DNA of 64,000 nt from Bacteroides intestinalis (GCF_902364365.1 NZ_CABJDN010000008.1:1-64000); one strand, 5' to 3'. Numbered from the stretch's first letter, positions 46,444-57,188 are shown. Numbers and translations: made by a program. Notes: generated by a model not told the origin, from the sequence alone.

Positions 46444-46941
46444 ATGTTAACTATCAGAAAAGCAACTACAGCCGATTGTGAGTTGATTCATAAACTTGCA
46501 TGGCAGATATTTCCGGAGACCTATAAGGAAATCCTTTCACCGGAACAGAATGATTACATGATGGAATGGATGTACTCCATAGAGAACATCCGCAAGCAAA
46601 TGGAAGAAGAAGAACATGTATATTTCATTGGATACAAGGACAACGAAGTGTGTGGCTATGTATCTGTGCAACAACAGGGTGAAGATTTATTTCACTTACA
46701 GAAAATATATGTACTCCCCTCTTTTCAAGGATCACATTGCGGTAGCTTCTTATTTCATGAAGCTGTCAAATATATAAAGGAAGTACATCCCAGTCCATGC
46801 CTGATGGAATTGAACGTGAACCGTAACAATAAAGCGCTGAATTTCTACGAACGCATGGGAATGAGGAAATTGAGGGAAGGGGATTTTCCGATAGGAAACG
46901 GATATTATATGAATGACTTTATAATGGGGCTGGAGATTTAA
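46444..46941 (+). CDS. GNAT-family N-acetyltransferase
   Basis: A 165-residue GNAT. The acetyl-CoA site is 'LQKIYVLPSFQGSHCGSFLF' (about 80-100) and the C-terminal 'ELNVNRNNKALNFYERMGM' matches the family. It acetylates an amine of a small molecule or protein; substrate not evident. Single gene ending in a strong terminator. Confidence 0.92.
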   Translation: MLTIRKATTADCELIHKLAWQIFPETYKEILSPEQNDYMMEWMYSIENIRKQMEEEEHVYFIGYKDNEVCGYVSVQQQGEDLFHLQKIYVLPSFQGSHCGSFLFHEAVKYIKEVHPSPCLMELNVNRNNKALNFYERMGMRKLREGDFPIGNGYYMNDFIMGLEI

Positions 46942-46957
46942 TAAAAGAATGAAAAAA

Positions 46958-47001
46958 TTAAAGGCTGCGCAGTTCAAAAGAGAATCCTGCGCAGCCTTTA
47001 A
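46958..47001. terminator. Bidirectional terminator
   Basis: A 15-base perfect stem (46958-46972 with 46987-47001) around a 14-base loop, with ATTTTTATTTTTT on the right and A-rich sequence on the left. It serves the convergent GNAT and POT genes. Confidence 0.88.
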
Positions 47002-47022
47002 TTTTTATTTTTTAATTTCTAA

Positions 47023-48585
47023 TTATTCCGTTACTCGTTCCAACCATTTTACCATGCCAAACATAACGCCCATTGACACAAGACAAATAACAAAGAACAC
47101 AGTCCAGCACTGCCAGATAGGAATCTTATTATACATCATAGGGCCAAGGAACAAGAAGAGGTTTCCTATTGCCGTTGCACCCAGCCACAAGCCTTGACAC
47201 AAGCCCTGAATATGTTTGGGAGCTACCTTAGAAACAAATGAAAGACCCAGCGGCGAAATGAAAAGTTCAGCTACGGTCAAGAAGAAATAAACCACAATCA
47301 GCACCCACGGACCAGCCTTCAGCCCTGCTTTGGCAGAATCAGCCATTGCCTTGAATTCAGTACCTGAGGGGTAACCTTGCATTGCCGAATAAATGGTAAG
47401 GAATAAGAAAGCAAGTCCTGCAATACCCATACCGATGGCAATCTTCTTAGGAGTAGATATTTGCTGACCACGACGGGCAAGTGTACCAAAGAAGAGCATT
47501 ATGAGCGGGGTAAGTACTATCACAAAGAATGGATTGACAGCTTGCCAAATTTCGGGTGCAATACTATCGGTTACTACGAAGTCGCGGGCAAAAAGTGAAA
47601 GTGACTGTCCGTTCTGATGGAATGAGAACCAGAAGAAAATCACGATACCCAATACAGCAAACAGTGCATACAAACGTTGCTTTATCTCCTTTGCCATGGC
47701 TGCTTTCTCAGCAGGGGTATAAGTCACTGATTCTTGTTTTTCCTTCTTACCCGGTGTAGGGAATACCTTCCGACACGCAATGAAAATGAAAAGAGAAATA
47801 AGCATAGCTACTACCGAAGCTATGAATGAATAGTGGATACCTGTATTAAATACATCAAGATATTGGGTACAGAAAACGCTCAAATCAGTTGTTAACGTAC
47901 CTCCCACTTTGACAACCAGTTCATTTAAATTAGAGAGATTATCGGAAGCCATATCTCCACCTTCCTTAATATATTGATGGCACAATGCAGGCAGATCAGC
48001 ATTGTACATCATGCTATGAACCTTCAGCCACCATTCTCTGAGCAGGGGAGCAACAAAAGGTGCAATCAAACCACCAATATTAATGAATACATAGAATATC
48101 TGAAAACCAGAATCACGACGGCTTTTAGCCAGCTTCAAGGCTTCAGGTCCTTTTTTCTCAGCTTCTTTTTCGAGATTGTCGTACATCTGACCTACGATAG
48201 CCTGTAAATTTCCTTTAAAAAGTCCGTTACCGAAAGCAATGAAAAACAAAGAAACACAAGTCAAAGGAAGTAACCAACCAATATTTTCAGCAGTAGATAA
48301 TACAGGAATAGACAGAATGACATAACCCAATGACATCACTATCAATCCTGACATGATTGTTCCTTTATAGTTTTGTGTCCTATCGGCAATAATACCGCCC
48401 ACCAAACTCAGTACATAGATACCACAATAAAAGACCGAGTAGATAATGGAACTGGTTTCGTCACTCAGGCCGAACTTGGAGCAGAGAAACAGTACCAATA
48501 CGGCATTCATGATGTAGTAACCGAACCTTTCGCCCATATTGGAGATAGCAGCTGCGACCAGACCTTTAGGATGATTCTTGAACAT
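47023..48585 (-). CDS. POT-family proton-dependent peptide transporter
   Basis: A 520-residue membrane protein with 12-14 helices. 'NMGERFGYYIMNAVLVLFL' (16-34) holds the ExRF-YY motif of POT transporters, and 'GGIIADRTQNYKGTIMSG' (about 63-80) is the second signature. A large insert at about 200-250 between helices is seen in Bacteroidetes members. It takes up di- and tripeptides with protons. Confidence 0.92.
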   Translation of the reverse strand: MFKNHPKGLVAAAISNMGERFGYYIMNAVLVLFLCSKFGLSDETSSIIYSVFYCGIYVLSLVGGIIADRTQNYKGTIMSGLIVMSLGYVILSIPVLSTAENIGWLLPLTCVSLFFIAFGNGLFKGNLQAIVGQMYDNLEKEAEKKGPEALKLAKSRRDSGFQIFYVFINIGGLIAPFVAPLLREWWLKVHSMMYNADLPALCHQYIKEGGDMASDNLSNLNELVVKVGGTLTTDLSVFCTQYLDVFNTGIHYSFIASVVAMLISLFIFIACRKVFPTPGKKEKQESVTYTPAEKAAMAKEIKQRLYALFAVLGIVIFFWFSFHQNGQSLSLFARDFVVTDSIAPEIWQAVNPFFVIVLTPLIMLFFGTLARRGQQISTPKKIAIGMGIAGLAFLFLTIYSAMQGYPSGTEFKAMADSAKAGLKAGPWVLIVVYFFLTVAELFISPLGLSFVSKVAPKHIQGLCQGLWLGATAIGNLFLFLGPMMYNKIPIWQCWTVFFVICLVSMGVMFGMVKWLERVTE

Positions 48586-48635
48586 AGATATAAGTTTTTA
48601 AATTAGTAATTAGATTGATTTTCGTTTATTAAATG

Positions 48636-48643
48636 CAAATATA
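48636..48643 (-). promoter_or_regulatory. -7 box of peptide transporter gene
   Basis: Minus strand TATATTTG, 51 bp before the start at 48585. Confidence 0.55.
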
Positions 48644-48678
48644 TACATTTTGCTGAAATAACCTGTAAAAAAGTGAAA

Positions 48679-49158
48679 TTAGTCATGAAAAAGGATGCAA
48701 ACTTCAGCATGAACCTCCTTAATTAAATCATTTGGATCAAGTTTAAGCTGCAGGCCACGCTGACCTGCACTTATGTAGATATAAGGATAATTGAGGCAAG
48801 ATTCATGAATGTATGTAGGAAAAGGTTTCTTCATGCCGATAGGAGTACATCCACCACGAATATATCCCGTCAAAGGAAGTAATTCTTTCATCGGAATAAG
48901 ATCACACTTCTTATTACCGGAAGCCTTAGCAGCCAGCTTCAGGTCCACTTCATGTTCGCCAGGAATGACGCAAACAAAATGACCATTCTTGTCACCATGC
49001 AGTACAAGAGTTTTGAATACCTGCTCGATATTCTCCCCCAAGCTATCAGCCACATGAATAGCACTCAAATCATTTTCATCCACTTCATAGGGAATCAGTT
49101 CGTATGCAATTTGGGCTTTGTCCAAAAGCCTTGCTGCATTTGTTTTATTGATTTTCAT
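48679..49158 (-). CDS. ybaK: Cys-tRNA(Pro)/Cys-tRNA(Cys) deacylase YbaK
   Basis: A 159-residue YbaK/EbsC protein. 'DENDLSAIHVADSLG', 'VFKTLVLHGDKNGHFVCVIPG' and 'GYIRGGCTPIGMKK' are the family motifs, with the conserved Lys in the second. It hydrolyses mischarged Cys-tRNA(Pro). Four bases downstream of uvrA on the same strand, so probably co-transcribed. Confidence 0.94.
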   Translation of the reverse strand: MKINKTNAARLLDKAQIAYELIPYEVDENDLSAIHVADSLGENIEQVFKTLVLHGDKNGHFVCVIPGEHEVDLKLAAKASGNKKCDLIPMKELLPLTGYIRGGCTPIGMKKPFPTYIHESCLNYPYIYISAGQRGLQLKLDPNDLIKEVHAEVCILFHD

Positions 49159-49161
49159 AAT

Positions 49162-51990
49162 TTATCCTTTCAATTCTTCTTTCAGGAATTTAGGAGTATA
49201 TCCCTTCTTACTTTTCGCCACTTCTTCCGGTGTGCCGCAACTGAGGAGTTGCCCCCCACCCTTACCACCGTCAGGACCCATATCGATGATATAATCAGCC
49301 ATCTTGATAACATCCAGATTGTGCTCGATGACAATCACTGTGTTACCTTTGTCCACCAGTTTATTAAGTACATTCATCAGTACACGAATGTCTTCGAAGT
49401 GAAGTCCGGTAGTAGGCTCATCAAGGATATAAAGGGTTTTTCCTGTATCTCGCTTGGAAAGTTCCGTAGCCAATTTCACACGTTGGCTTTCACCACCGGA
49501 AAGTGTGGTGGAAGATTGTCCTAACTTTATATATCCCAAACCGACTTCCTGTATCACCTTAATCTTATTCAGAATCTGCGGCACATTTTCAAAGAACTCC
49601 ACTGCACGGTTAATGGTCATATCCAGTACATCAGCAATAGATTTTCCTTTGAAGCGCACTTCCAATGTCTCACGATTATAGCGTTTGCCATGGCAGACTT
49701 CACAGGGTACATACACATCGGGCAGGAAGTTCATTTCAATTGTTTTGTAGCCATTTCCCTGACACGCTTCACAACGTCCGCCACTCACATTAAAGGAGAA
49801 GCGCCCCGGTTTATAACCGCGTATCTTGGCTTCCGGTAAGCCTACAAACAAATTACGAATATCAGAAAAGACTCCCGTATATGTGGCCGGATTAGAACGC
49901 GGTGTACGCCCCAACGGAGACTGGTCCACATTTACCACCTTATCTATGTTTTCCAATCCTTCAATGCTATCATATTCCAGAGGATCCTGAAGCGAGCGAT
50001 AGAACTTCTGCGAAAGAATAGGTTGCAATGTTTCGTTGATAAGCGTAGATTTTCCGCTACCAGATACACCAGTGACACAGATCAACTTACCAAGAGGAAA
50101 TTCCACATCCACCCCTTTCAGGTTATTCCCCCGTGCACCACGCAGCCAAAGGCTATGTCCATTACCTTCACGACGTTTTTGGGGTATTTCTATCTCACGT
50201 TCACCATTAAGATATTGTGATGTCAGCGTATGCGTCTCTAACATTTCCTTTGGAGTTCCTGCAAAAACAACCTCACCACCCAAGCGTCCGGCTTTCGGGC
50301 CCATATCAATCACATAATCGGCTGCCATCATCATATCCTTATCATGCTCCACAACAATGACAGAGTTACCGATATCCCGCAGCTCTTTCAGAGAATGAAT
50401 TAGCCGCTGATTATCCCGCTGATGCAAGCCAATACTCGGCTCATCAAGAATATAGAGTACATTCACCAATTGCGAACCGATTTGAGTAGCCAAACGGATA
50501 CGCTGACTCTCACCGCCGGAAAGGGTTACAGAGCCACGGTCAAGAGCAAGGTAATCCAATCCGACATCCAACAGGAATTTCAGACGGGTACGGATTTCTT
50601 TCAATATTTCAACAGCAATTTGTTTCTGCTTATTATCCAGATACTGATCGACATTCATCAGCCAGTCGTAAAGCTCATTGATATCCATACAAGACAGTTC
50701 ATAGATATTCTTATCATGGATACGAAAATGAAGGGCTTCTTTATTCAATCTCGCCCCTTTACATTCAGGGCATACAGTAGTTTTAGCAAACTGTTCCGCC
50801 CACTTTTGCGCAGTGGCGGAAGCATCCTTTTCCTGTAACATCTGAATATACTTCACTACTCCCTCAAACGTTACAAAATAATCGGAAGAAGTACCGATAA
50901 GAGAGCTTTTAATCTTAATACGCTCATCCGAGCCATAGAGGATTTCATCAATGGCTTCATCCGGCAATTCCTTAACAGGAGTTTTCAGGGTAGCTTCATA
51001 TTTCTCCAATAGAGCGGCAATCTGCCAGAAAATCATGCTATTTTTATACTTACCCAATGGAATGACAGCTCCTTCGTATATAGAAAGTTCCCGGTCGGGA
51101 ATAACCTTTTCCACATCAATCTGATTCACAACCCCCAATCCTTTGCATTTAGGGCAAGCACCTTGCGGAGAGTTGAATGAGAAATTATGGGGTGCCGGCT
51201 CACGGTAGGACAATCCGGTAACAGGGCACATCAACCGCTTACTATAGTGACGAACATTTTCGGATTGCAAATCAAGTATCATCAACAAGCCGTCACCTTG
51301 CTGCATAGCAGTAGCCACACTGTTTTTCAGACGAACATCATCCTTGTCCGTCACAATCAGTTTATCGATAACTACCTCGATATCATGGTTTTTATAACGA
51401 TCCAGTTTCATGCCGGGCAGCGCCTCACGTACTTCACCGTCCACACGTACATAGAGATATCCTTTTTTACGTACTTGCTCGAACAATTCCTTATAATGTC
51501 CTTTACGTGTACGCACCAGTGGGGCGAGAATATAAATCTTCTTGCCCTTATAATCTTTCAGAATAAGATCGAGAATTTGCTCTTCAGTGTACTTCACCAT
51601 TCTTTCACCCGAAAGATAAGAATAAGCTATACCGGCACGGGCATAAAGCAGACGCAAATAATCATAAATTTCCGTCGTAGTACCGACTGTAGAACGGGGA
51701 TTCTTATTCGTCGTTTTTTGTTCAATAGAAATTACCGGACTCAATCCCGTAATCTTATCGACATCGGGACGCTCCAGATTTCCCAAGAAATTGCGGGCAT
51801 ACGCAGAAAAGGTTTCGATATACCGACGCTGTCCTTCGGCAAAAATCGTGTCGAATGCCAACGACGACTTGCCGCTTCCGCTCAGTCCCGTAATAACGGT
51901 AAGACTGTTACGGGGAATTTCCGCATCGATATTTTTTAGATTGTGCACGCGCGCACCATATACATTGATGTATTCTGTTTCTTCTGTCAT
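49162..51990 (-). CDS. uvrA: Excinuclease ABC subunit A
   Basis: A 942-residue UvrA, of standard length. Two ABC ATPase halves: Walker A '[12 protein letters not shown]' near 35-46 and '[10 protein letters not shown]' near 637-646, with '[12 protein letters not shown]' and '[12 protein letters not shown]' signatures. Zinc sites are 'CPVTG...CPKCKGLG' and 'CEACQGNG...CEVCHGKR'. It recognises bulky DNA lesions and loads UvrB. The start codon touches the stop of the T9SS-type-B gene upstream, so these three minus-strand genes (51991-52710, uvrA, ybaK) may be one unit. Confidence 0.98.
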   Translation of the reverse strand: MTEETEYINVYGARVHNLKNIDAEIPRNSLTVITGLSGSGKSSLAFDTIFAEGQRRYIETFSAYARNFLGNLERPDVDKITGLSPVISIEQKTTNKNPRSTVGTTTEIYDYLRLLYARAGIAYSYLSGERMVKYTEEQILDLILKDYKGKKIYILAPLVRTRKGHYKELFEQVRKKGYLYVRVDGEVREALPGMKLDRYKNHDIEVVIDKLIVTDKDDVRLKNSVATAMQQGDGLLMILDLQSENVRHYSKRLMCPVTGLSYREPAPHNFSFNSPQGACPKCKGLGVVNQIDVEKVIPDRELSIYEGAVIPLGKYKNSMIFWQIAALLEKYEATLKTPVKELPDEAIDEILYGSDERIKIKSSLIGTSSDYFVTFEGVVKYIQMLQEKDASATAQKWAEQFAKTTVCPECKGARLNKEALHFRIHDKNIYELSCMDINELYDWLMNVDQYLDNKQKQIAVEILKEIRTRLKFLLDVGLDYLALDRGSVTLSGGESQRIRLATQIGSQLVNVLYILDEPSIGLHQRDNQRLIHSLKELRDIGNSVIVVEHDKDMMMAADYVIDMGPKAGRLGGEVVFAGTPKEMLETHTLTSQYLNGEREIEIPQKRREGNGHSLWLRGARGNNLKGVDVEFPLGKLICVTGVSGSGKSTLINETLQPILSQKFYRSLQDPLEYDSIEGLENIDKVVNVDQSPLGRTPRSNPATYTGVFSDIRNLFVGLPEAKIRGYKPGRFSFNVSGGRCEACQGNGYKTIEMNFLPDVYVPCEVCHGKRYNRETLEVRFKGKSIADVLDMTINRAVEFFENVPQILNKIKVIQEVGLGYIKLGQSSTTLSGGESQRVKLATELSKRDTGKTLYILDEPTTGLHFEDIRVLMNVLNKLVDKGNTVIVIEHNLDVIKMADYIIDMGPDGGKGGGQLLSCGTPEEVAKSKKGYTPKFLKEELKG

Positions 51991-52710
51991 TTATCTTAAT
52001 ATATTAATATCACTTTTAATCTTGTAATCAACTCCATCTGCTCCCTCCGCTTCTATCACTATAAAATAAACACCTTCGGGAACATTCTTTCCATGCGCAG
52101 TACCATCCCATCCCGCATCAATATTCTGCAATCCCCAGCGGTAAAGTTCCTGTCCCCAACGATTGAAAACATACGCATTGAAGCGAACCAGCGACTTATG
52201 CTTTACGCGAAACACATCATTCACTCCGTCGCCATTAGGCGAAAAAGCATTCGGCACTTTAAGCTCCGATTCGGTAATGCGGATCATGAAAGTACCGGAA
52301 GTATTCGTTTCTTCCGTCTCAATATCCGTTATAATCAGACGGACATAAAACATACCGGACTCCTGAAAACTATAAATAGTTTCAGCATCAAAGCGCGTCA
52401 GGAAAATATCATTGAAAGCTGCGTCGCGAGAGAAGTTCCATTCATAACGGAAGTTTGCAGTCTCATCCGACGGCTCCCCGGAGTCTTCATCTCTCCACAT
52501 AAAACGAAATTCAAGAGGAGCGGCCCCCGTATAGGTATCATCCGGAGAGATAGAAACGTTCTCTTCCGGAGCTGCTCCGTTTTCGGAAAGCAAAATAGCC
52601 ACGGGAGACACTTCTAAGAGTCCTGTCCTTCCCCCGTCAGCCCACACCGGTAAATACCCGAACAACAGTATCGCCACACAACCGATATATGAAAACAATC
52701 CGCATCGCAT
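51991..52710 (-). CDS. Secreted protein with T9SS type-B (gliding-motility) sorting domain
   Basis: A 239-residue protein. I chose ATG at 52710, giving a signal peptide ('[15 protein letters not shown]'). The middle (about 60-145) is a PKD-like beta domain. The C-terminal 85 residues are the gliding-motility-associated type-B sorting domain: '[15 protein letters not shown]', '[11 protein letters not shown]' and '[20 protein letters not shown]'. Such domains are exported by the type IX system. The protein is short for this class, which usually carries long adhesin parts. PorT, a T9SS component, is encoded 2 kb away. Confidence 0.88.
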   Translation of the reverse strand: MRCGLFSYIGCVAILLFGYLPVWADGGRTGLLEVSPVAILLSENGAAPEENVSISPDDTYTGAAPLEFRFMWRDEDSGEPSDETANFRYEWNFSRDAAFNDIFLTRFDAETIYSFQESGMFYVRLIITDIETEETNTSGTFMIRITESELKVPNAFSPNGDGVNDVFRVKHKSLVRFNAYVFNRWGQELYRWGLQNIDAGWDGTAHGKNVPEGVYFIVIEAEGADGVDYKIKSDINILR

Positions 52711-52830
52711 AATACCTGCAAAAATAACGGTTTCCCAGCTAATATCAGCGGATACATAAGATTTTTCAGTTTTAAAATGCACAATATTATTTCTTAACGC
52801 ATTCCTTTCGTTAAATTTAGGCAAAATCCT

Positions 52831-52838
52831 TACCTTTG
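52831..52838 (+). promoter_or_regulatory. -7 box of LysM-porT unit
   Basis: TACCTTTG, exact TAnnTTTG, 42 bp before the LysM gene start at 52881. Confidence 0.65.
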
Positions 52839-52880
52839 CAGCTACTTTGGGAAATTGTAAACGTAAACCAACGATATCGA

Positions 52881-54659
52881 ATGAGAACGATTAACCGGAT
52901 TTTCTGCTCCCTGTTGCTCGCCGGTGCATGCAGTCTCGGAGCAATTGCACAAGAGAACCAGTCATATTTTTTGCATACCATTGAAAAAGGGCAAAGCCTT
53001 TATTCCATATCCAGTATGTATGGTGTCACACAGTCGGACATCGTGAAGTTGAATCCAGGAAGCGATGAAAAAATATTTGTAGGACGCACTTTACGCATTC
53101 CACGTACGGCTGCCAACACTCAGACAGAGACCTTTCACACCATAGCACAAGGTGAAACGCTCTATCGGCTAACCGTCAAGTACGGTGTGTCTGCCAAAGC
53201 CATTTGTGATGCCAATCCCGGACTGAGTGCCGAGAATTTTCGCATCGGACAGGTAATACGCATACCTTCTGCCAGCGAAGTAAGCATAGTTACTACAGAA
53301 CCCGTTAATGAGCCTGCAATTCCCTTGATTCAAGGACCTGTACAATCTCGTTGCCGGGATATGCACAAAGTTAAACGGAAAGAAACAGTCTACAGTATCA
53401 GTCGCGAGTATGGTATTTCCGAAGCAGAACTGATAGCAGCCAACCCGGAACTGAAAGGCGAAAATCAAATAAAGAAAGGTACTTTTCTCTGTATTCCTTA
53501 TCCTACTGCACAAGTAGAGAAGCCTACCCAACCGCAGATAGTGCCCAGTGATACCCAATTATTCAGTGAGAACAAGAAAGCAACAGAACGTTTCAGCACG
53601 ATTAAAGCTGCCCTAATTCTTCCTTTCTTGGATGTTTCCAAGAGTGAGGCTGCTCGTGTGATAGAATATTATGAAGGCTTCCTCATGGCAGTAGATAGCT
53701 TGAAACGCAGCGGAGTTTCTATTGATTTGTACGCTTATAATTCCGGCCCTGAGAATGCTTCTCTAAGTCCAATCCTCTCTAAGAAGGAGATGAAGGATAT
53801 GGATATTATCTTCGGCCCGTTTTATCCACAACAAATCAAACCGCTGGCAGACTTTGCCCAAAAGAATGATATCCGCCTGGTGGTACCGTTTTCATCCAAA
53901 GACAATAGTGTATTCCGCAACCCTACCATCTATCAGATTAACACTCCCCAGTCATATCTTTACTCAGAAGTATACGACCACTTCGTTCGTCAATTCCCGA
54001 ATGCCAATGTCATCTTTATAGAGGCCAGTACAGGCACAAAAGATAAAGCCGAATTTATCAAAGGACTAAAGGACGAACTGAAGAATCGCTCTATTCCAAT
54101 GAAATCTCTGAAAGAGGATGCAACGGTAGAATCCCTGAAAACGGTACTGCGTCCCGATCGGGAAAATATATTCATCCCTACATCGGGAAGCAATGTGACT
54201 CTGATAAAAATACTACCTCAACTCACCCTATTGGTTCGTGAGAATCCGGAAAGTAACATCCATCTGTTCGGTTATCCGGAATGGCAAACTTACACCAAGG
54301 ATCATTTGGAAACATTCTTTGAACTGGATACTTACTTCTATTCATCATTCTATACCAACAATTTGCTACCTGCGGCTATCAGCTTCACCAAGAACTACCG
54401 CAGATGGTATGGTAAAGAGATGGATGAGCGTTACCCCAAATATGGAATGTTAGGCTTTGATACCGGTTATTTCTTCCTGAAAGGTTTGTCACGCTATGGT
54501 TCCGAGTTAGAGAAAAATATGCAACTCATGGATCTGGTGCCTATTCAAACCGGATTCAAGTTCCAACGCGTAAACAATTGGGGTGGCTTCATCAACAAGA
54601 AAGTATTCTTTGTACGCTTCACCAAAAATTACGAATTGGTGAAATTGGATTATGATTGA
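52881..54659 (+). CDS. LysM protein with periplasmic-binding-like domain
   Basis: A 592-residue envelope protein; ATG at 52881 gives a signal peptide ending GAIAQ. Three LysM repeats follow ('TIEKGQSLYSISSMYGV', 'TIAQGETLYRLTVKYGV', 'KVKRKETVYSISREYGI'), each closing with a 'RIP/CIP' strand, which bind peptidoglycan. Residues about 240-590 look like a type-1 periplasmic-binding fold ('AALILPFLDVSKSEAARVIEYYEGFLMA'). It is 27 bp upstream of porT. It may anchor a T9SS or cell-envelope component to the wall. Confidence 0.85.
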   Translation: MRTINRIFCSLLLAGACSLGAIAQENQSYFLHTIEKGQSLYSISSMYGVTQSDIVKLNPGSDEKIFVGRTLRIPRTAANTQTETFHTIAQGETLYRLTVKYGVSAKAICDANPGLSAENFRIGQVIRIPSASEVSIVTTEPVNEPAIPLIQGPVQSRCRDMHKVKRKETVYSISREYGISEAELIAANPELKGENQIKKGTFLCIPYPTAQVEKPTQPQIVPSDTQLFSENKKATERFSTIKAALILPFLDVSKSEAARVIEYYEGFLMAVDSLKRSGVSIDLYAYNSGPENASLSPILSKKEMKDMDIIFGPFYPQQIKPLADFAQKNDIRLVVPFSSKDNSVFRNPTIYQINTPQSYLYSEVYDHFVRQFPNANVIFIEASTGTKDKAEFIKGLKDELKNRSIPMKSLKEDATVESLKTVLRPDRENIFIPTSGSNVTLIKILPQLTLLVRENPESNIHLFGYPEWQTYTKDHLETFFELDTYFYSSFYTNNLLPAAISFTKNYRRWYGKEMDERYPKYGMLGFDTGYFFLKGLSRYGSELEKNMQLMDLVPIQTGFKFQRVNNWGGFINKKVFFVRFTKNYELVKLDYD

Positions 54660-54686
54660 TAACAGAAGTTTTTAAACTCAAAGACA

Positions 54687-55367
54687 ATGAAGATAAAAAG
54701 CATTATAGGAGCCATCCTGCTACTTACCATATGGGCTTTGCCCGGCCGTGCACAGATAGGCGAACAACGCCATAACTTAGCAGTAGGTTTCAACGGCGGT
54801 ATCAATATCAATAGCGTCAGCTTCTCTCCTACTGTCCGACAAAAAAACCTGATGGGCATCAATGGCGGTCTGACAGCACGCTATATCTCCGAAAAGTATT
54901 TCAGTATGATTTGTGGCGCACAAGTGGAATTAAATTTCTCACAGCATGGTTGGAGCGAATTTGATGAAGACCACCCAGAACTGGAATATACACGTACAAT
55001 GAATTATGTAGAAATCCCGCTTCTGGCACATTTGGCTTTTGGTAAAGACCGTGGAGTACAATTTTTCATCCATGCAGGCCCACAAATAGGCTTCTTTATT
55101 AGCGATACCAGAAAGAAAAACGATGCGTGGAAAAATTTCACAACCCCGGAACAACATGATAAAGATGTGGAGAATAAATTCGATTATGGTATTACGGGTG
55201 GTGCAGGACTGGAGCTACGTACTAAAGCCGGAAATTTCCTTGTAGAAGGAAGATACTATTATGCCTTATCCGACTTTTATAAGAGTACCAAGAAAGACTA
55301 TTTCTCACGTTCGGCACATGGCACTATAGTGGCTAAGATAACTTACCTATTCGATCTCAAGAAATAA
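54687..55367 (+). CDS. porT: PorT-family outer-membrane protein
   Basis: A 226-residue beta-barrel with signal peptide (1-22, ending GRAQ). 'NLAVGFNGGININSVSFSPTV', 'YVEIPLLAHLAFG' and 'FFIHAGPQIGFFISD' match PorT, a barrel linked to type IX secretion in Porphyromonas. Some Bacteroides carry PorT without a full T9SS, so presence of the pathway is not proven. It follows the LysM gene closely and is closed by a strong terminator. Confidence 0.82.
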   Translation: MKIKSIIGAILLLTIWALPGRAQIGEQRHNLAVGFNGGININSVSFSPTVRQKNLMGINGGLTARYISEKYFSMICGAQVELNFSQHGWSEFDEDHPELEYTRTMNYVEIPLLAHLAFGKDRGVQFFIHAGPQIGFFISDTRKKNDAWKNFTTPEQHDKDVENKFDYGITGGAGLELRTKAGNFLVEGRYYYALSDFYKSTKKDYFSRSAHGTIVAKITYLFDLKK

Positions 55368-55380
55368 TTCCAAGATAGAT

Positions 55381-55435
55381 AAAAGAAAGCGTCCCGGGAC
55401 TTTTATATAGAAGTCCCGGGACGCTTTCTTTTATT
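55381..55435. terminator. Strong bidirectional terminator
   Basis: A 22-base perfect stem (55381-55402 with 55411-55432) with an 8-base loop and T-rich end. It separates porT from the convergent DUF4293 gene. Confidence 0.92.
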
Positions 55436-55445
55436 TGACCTCTTT

Positions 55446-55904
55446 TTATCTCAATCGGTCAGCTGCTTTAACCATTACCTCATCACGATAGATAGCACGG
55501 AAAGACAGATAATTTAAAATGATAGAAATAGCAGGAAGGCAAAGAGCCCAACCTAACTGGAAAGTCATTGCATCCAAATCATCTTTCAGCATAAACATAA
55601 ACACAAAAAATGCTGCATAATATCCGATTAATAAGATACTATTGAATACCGTCATACGAACCTGCAACATTCGGTTACGAAAGAGGAAGATGGTACAAAA
55701 TGCCACGACTGTGCTTAAAAACAAGATTCCGAATAAGCCCCATGTAGACTGGAAAGCATCATCCGTCAGCGTCACACCCAACGGCTTAAAAACATATGCA
55801 GTTACTCCATCTGAAGCAATAAACTGTCCTACAGGCAAACACATGGCTGCTATCAGCAAACCTGTCACTATCAATAAATAAATAGATTGAATACGTTGTA
55901 TCAT
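55446..55904 (-). CDS. DUF4293 membrane protein
   Basis: A 152-residue protein with four transmembrane helices. ATG at 55904 gives 'MIQRIQSIYLLIVTGLL', the standard DUF4293 start, with residues 1-25 forming the first helix. Family function unknown. It follows rpoZ on the same strand, a gene order kept in many Bacteroidales. Confidence 0.88.
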   Translation of the reverse strand: MIQRIQSIYLLIVTGLLIAAMCLPVGQFIASDGVTAYVFKPLGVTLTDDAFQSTWGLFGILFLSTVVAFCTIFLFRNRMLQVRMTVFNSILLIGYYAAFFVFMFMLKDDLDAMTFQLGWALCLPAISIILNYLSFRAIYRDEVMVKAADRLR

Positions 55905-55980
55905 TGTTCTTTTCCTTATTAAAACAACAGAGGTGTGTCCAAGCAAACTTTACTTGAACACACCTCCGTAGTAATTTCAT

Positions 55981-56316
55981 TTACTGTAATTTTTCTTTTT
56001 CCTTAGCCGGGTTACGATAGTAGATCTTACCTTCAACGTACTCTTGCGTTGCGATCAACGTCGGCTTCGGCAACTTCTCATAATAGCGTGAAATTTCAAT
56101 CTGCTCCCGGTTCTCGAACACTTCTTCCAGATTGTCATTATAGGAAGCAAACTCTGCCAGTTTCTTAGAAAGATCATTCTTGATCTCTACACTGATCTGA
56201 TTCGAACGCTTACCTATAATAGCTACGGTTTCATACACGTTACCGGTATCTGCACACAACTCCATCATGTCACGGGTAACCGTGGTGCCAGGAGCATTAG
56301 TCTTCTTATAATCCAT
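55981..56316 (-). CDS. rpoZ: RNA polymerase omega subunit (RpoZ/Rpb6-like)
   Basis: A 111-residue protein of the Bacteroidetes omega type. 'TVTRDMMELCADTGNVYETVAIIGKRSNQI' covers the Rpb6-like core (about 12-41). Its position between BamD and DUF4293 supports this. It helps assemble RNA polymerase. Eighteen bases after bamD. Confidence 0.87.
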   Translation of the reverse strand: MDYKKTNAPGTTVTRDMMELCADTGNVYETVAIIGKRSNQISVEIKNDLSKKLAEFASYNDNLEEVFENREQIEISRYYEKLPKPTLIATQEYVEGKIYYRNPAKEKEKLQ

Positions 56317-56333
56317 AAATATCTAAATTAATA

Positions 56334-57158
56334 TTATCCTATATCTGTTTGCTTATCCTCATTCAACATCTTCTCGGAATCCTTAAAGATTCTCTCGGCC
56401 TCCTTCATATATTTACTTTCAGGAAACTCATTCTTGAAAGCATAATATTCATCCACCGTTTCACGATAACGCTCTGCTCTCTTATCTTCCACACTATATA
56501 TGGCCATTTCAAATTTGGCACGCAGAATAAGGATAGACAGATCTTCGCGAAGATTCGTATAAGGATAATCCTTCAAAGCATTTTGTGCAGTAATCACACA
56601 AGACTGATAGTTATTTCCCAAATAGTTACCCAAATTGTAATACATTTTGGCTGAAAGATACTCTTTCATCACCAACTTATCCTGCAATTTGAATATCATG
56701 TCCTGAGCTTCATCTTTCTTTGAACTCTGTGGGAAGTACTCCATGAACATCTGCAACTGCTGAATAGCACTGTAAGTACCAGACTGGTCGAGACGAGGTT
56801 CCGGGGTATCCAGATACAATGCCTTACCTGCATGAAAACGTGCCAATTCGGCAAACGTACCACGAGGATACACATTATAATATTGGACAAAACTCTGAGC
56901 TGCCGTTTGGTAGTCTTTCTGGTTATAATAGCTCATACCCAGCATGTAGAGGGATTCTTCTGCTTTGTCTGTACCCTTGAGGATAGCAATTAACTCATTA
57001 AGCAATGTTGCAGCACGATTGTACTGCCCTTTTGCGAAGTAGTTCTTTGCCGCCTCATACTTATATTCATAATCGGTGCTTTTTAACAGTTTATTGTACT
57101 CTCCACACGAGGAGAACAATATTGCTGCAAGCAAAGTTATTAAGATATTCTTCTTCAT
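56334..57158 (-). CDS. bamD: Outer-membrane assembly lipoprotein BamD
   Basis: A 274-residue lipoprotein (lipobox 'FSSC', Cys18) made of TPR helices. 'YEAAKNYFAKGQYNRAATLLNELI', 'YQTAAQSFVQYYNVYPRG' and 'ESKYMKEAERIFKDSE' are the BamD repeats. It works with BamA in inserting beta-barrels. First gene of the bamD-rpoZ-DUF4293 unit, with a promoter at 57181-57188. Confidence 0.93.
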   Translation of the reverse strand: MKKNILITLLAAILFSSCGEYNKLLKSTDYEYKYEAAKNYFAKGQYNRAATLLNELIAILKGTDKAEESLYMLGMSYYNQKDYQTAAQSFVQYYNVYPRGTFAELARFHAGKALYLDTPEPRLDQSGTYSAIQQLQMFMEYFPQSSKKDEAQDMIFKLQDKLVMKEYLSAKMYYNLGNYLGNNYQSCVITAQNALKDYPYTNLREDLSILILRAKFEMAIYSVEDKRAERYRETVDEYYAFKNEFPESKYMKEAERIFKDSEKMLNEDKQTDIG

Positions 57159-57180
57159 TCTTAGCTTTTCAAATAATGTG

Positions 57181-57188
57181 CAAAGATA
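57181..57188 (-). promoter_or_regulatory. -7 box of bamD operon
   Basis: Minus strand TATCTTTG, exact TAnnTTTG, 23 bp before the start at 57158. A hairpin lies directly upstream (57189-57224). Confidence 0.7.
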
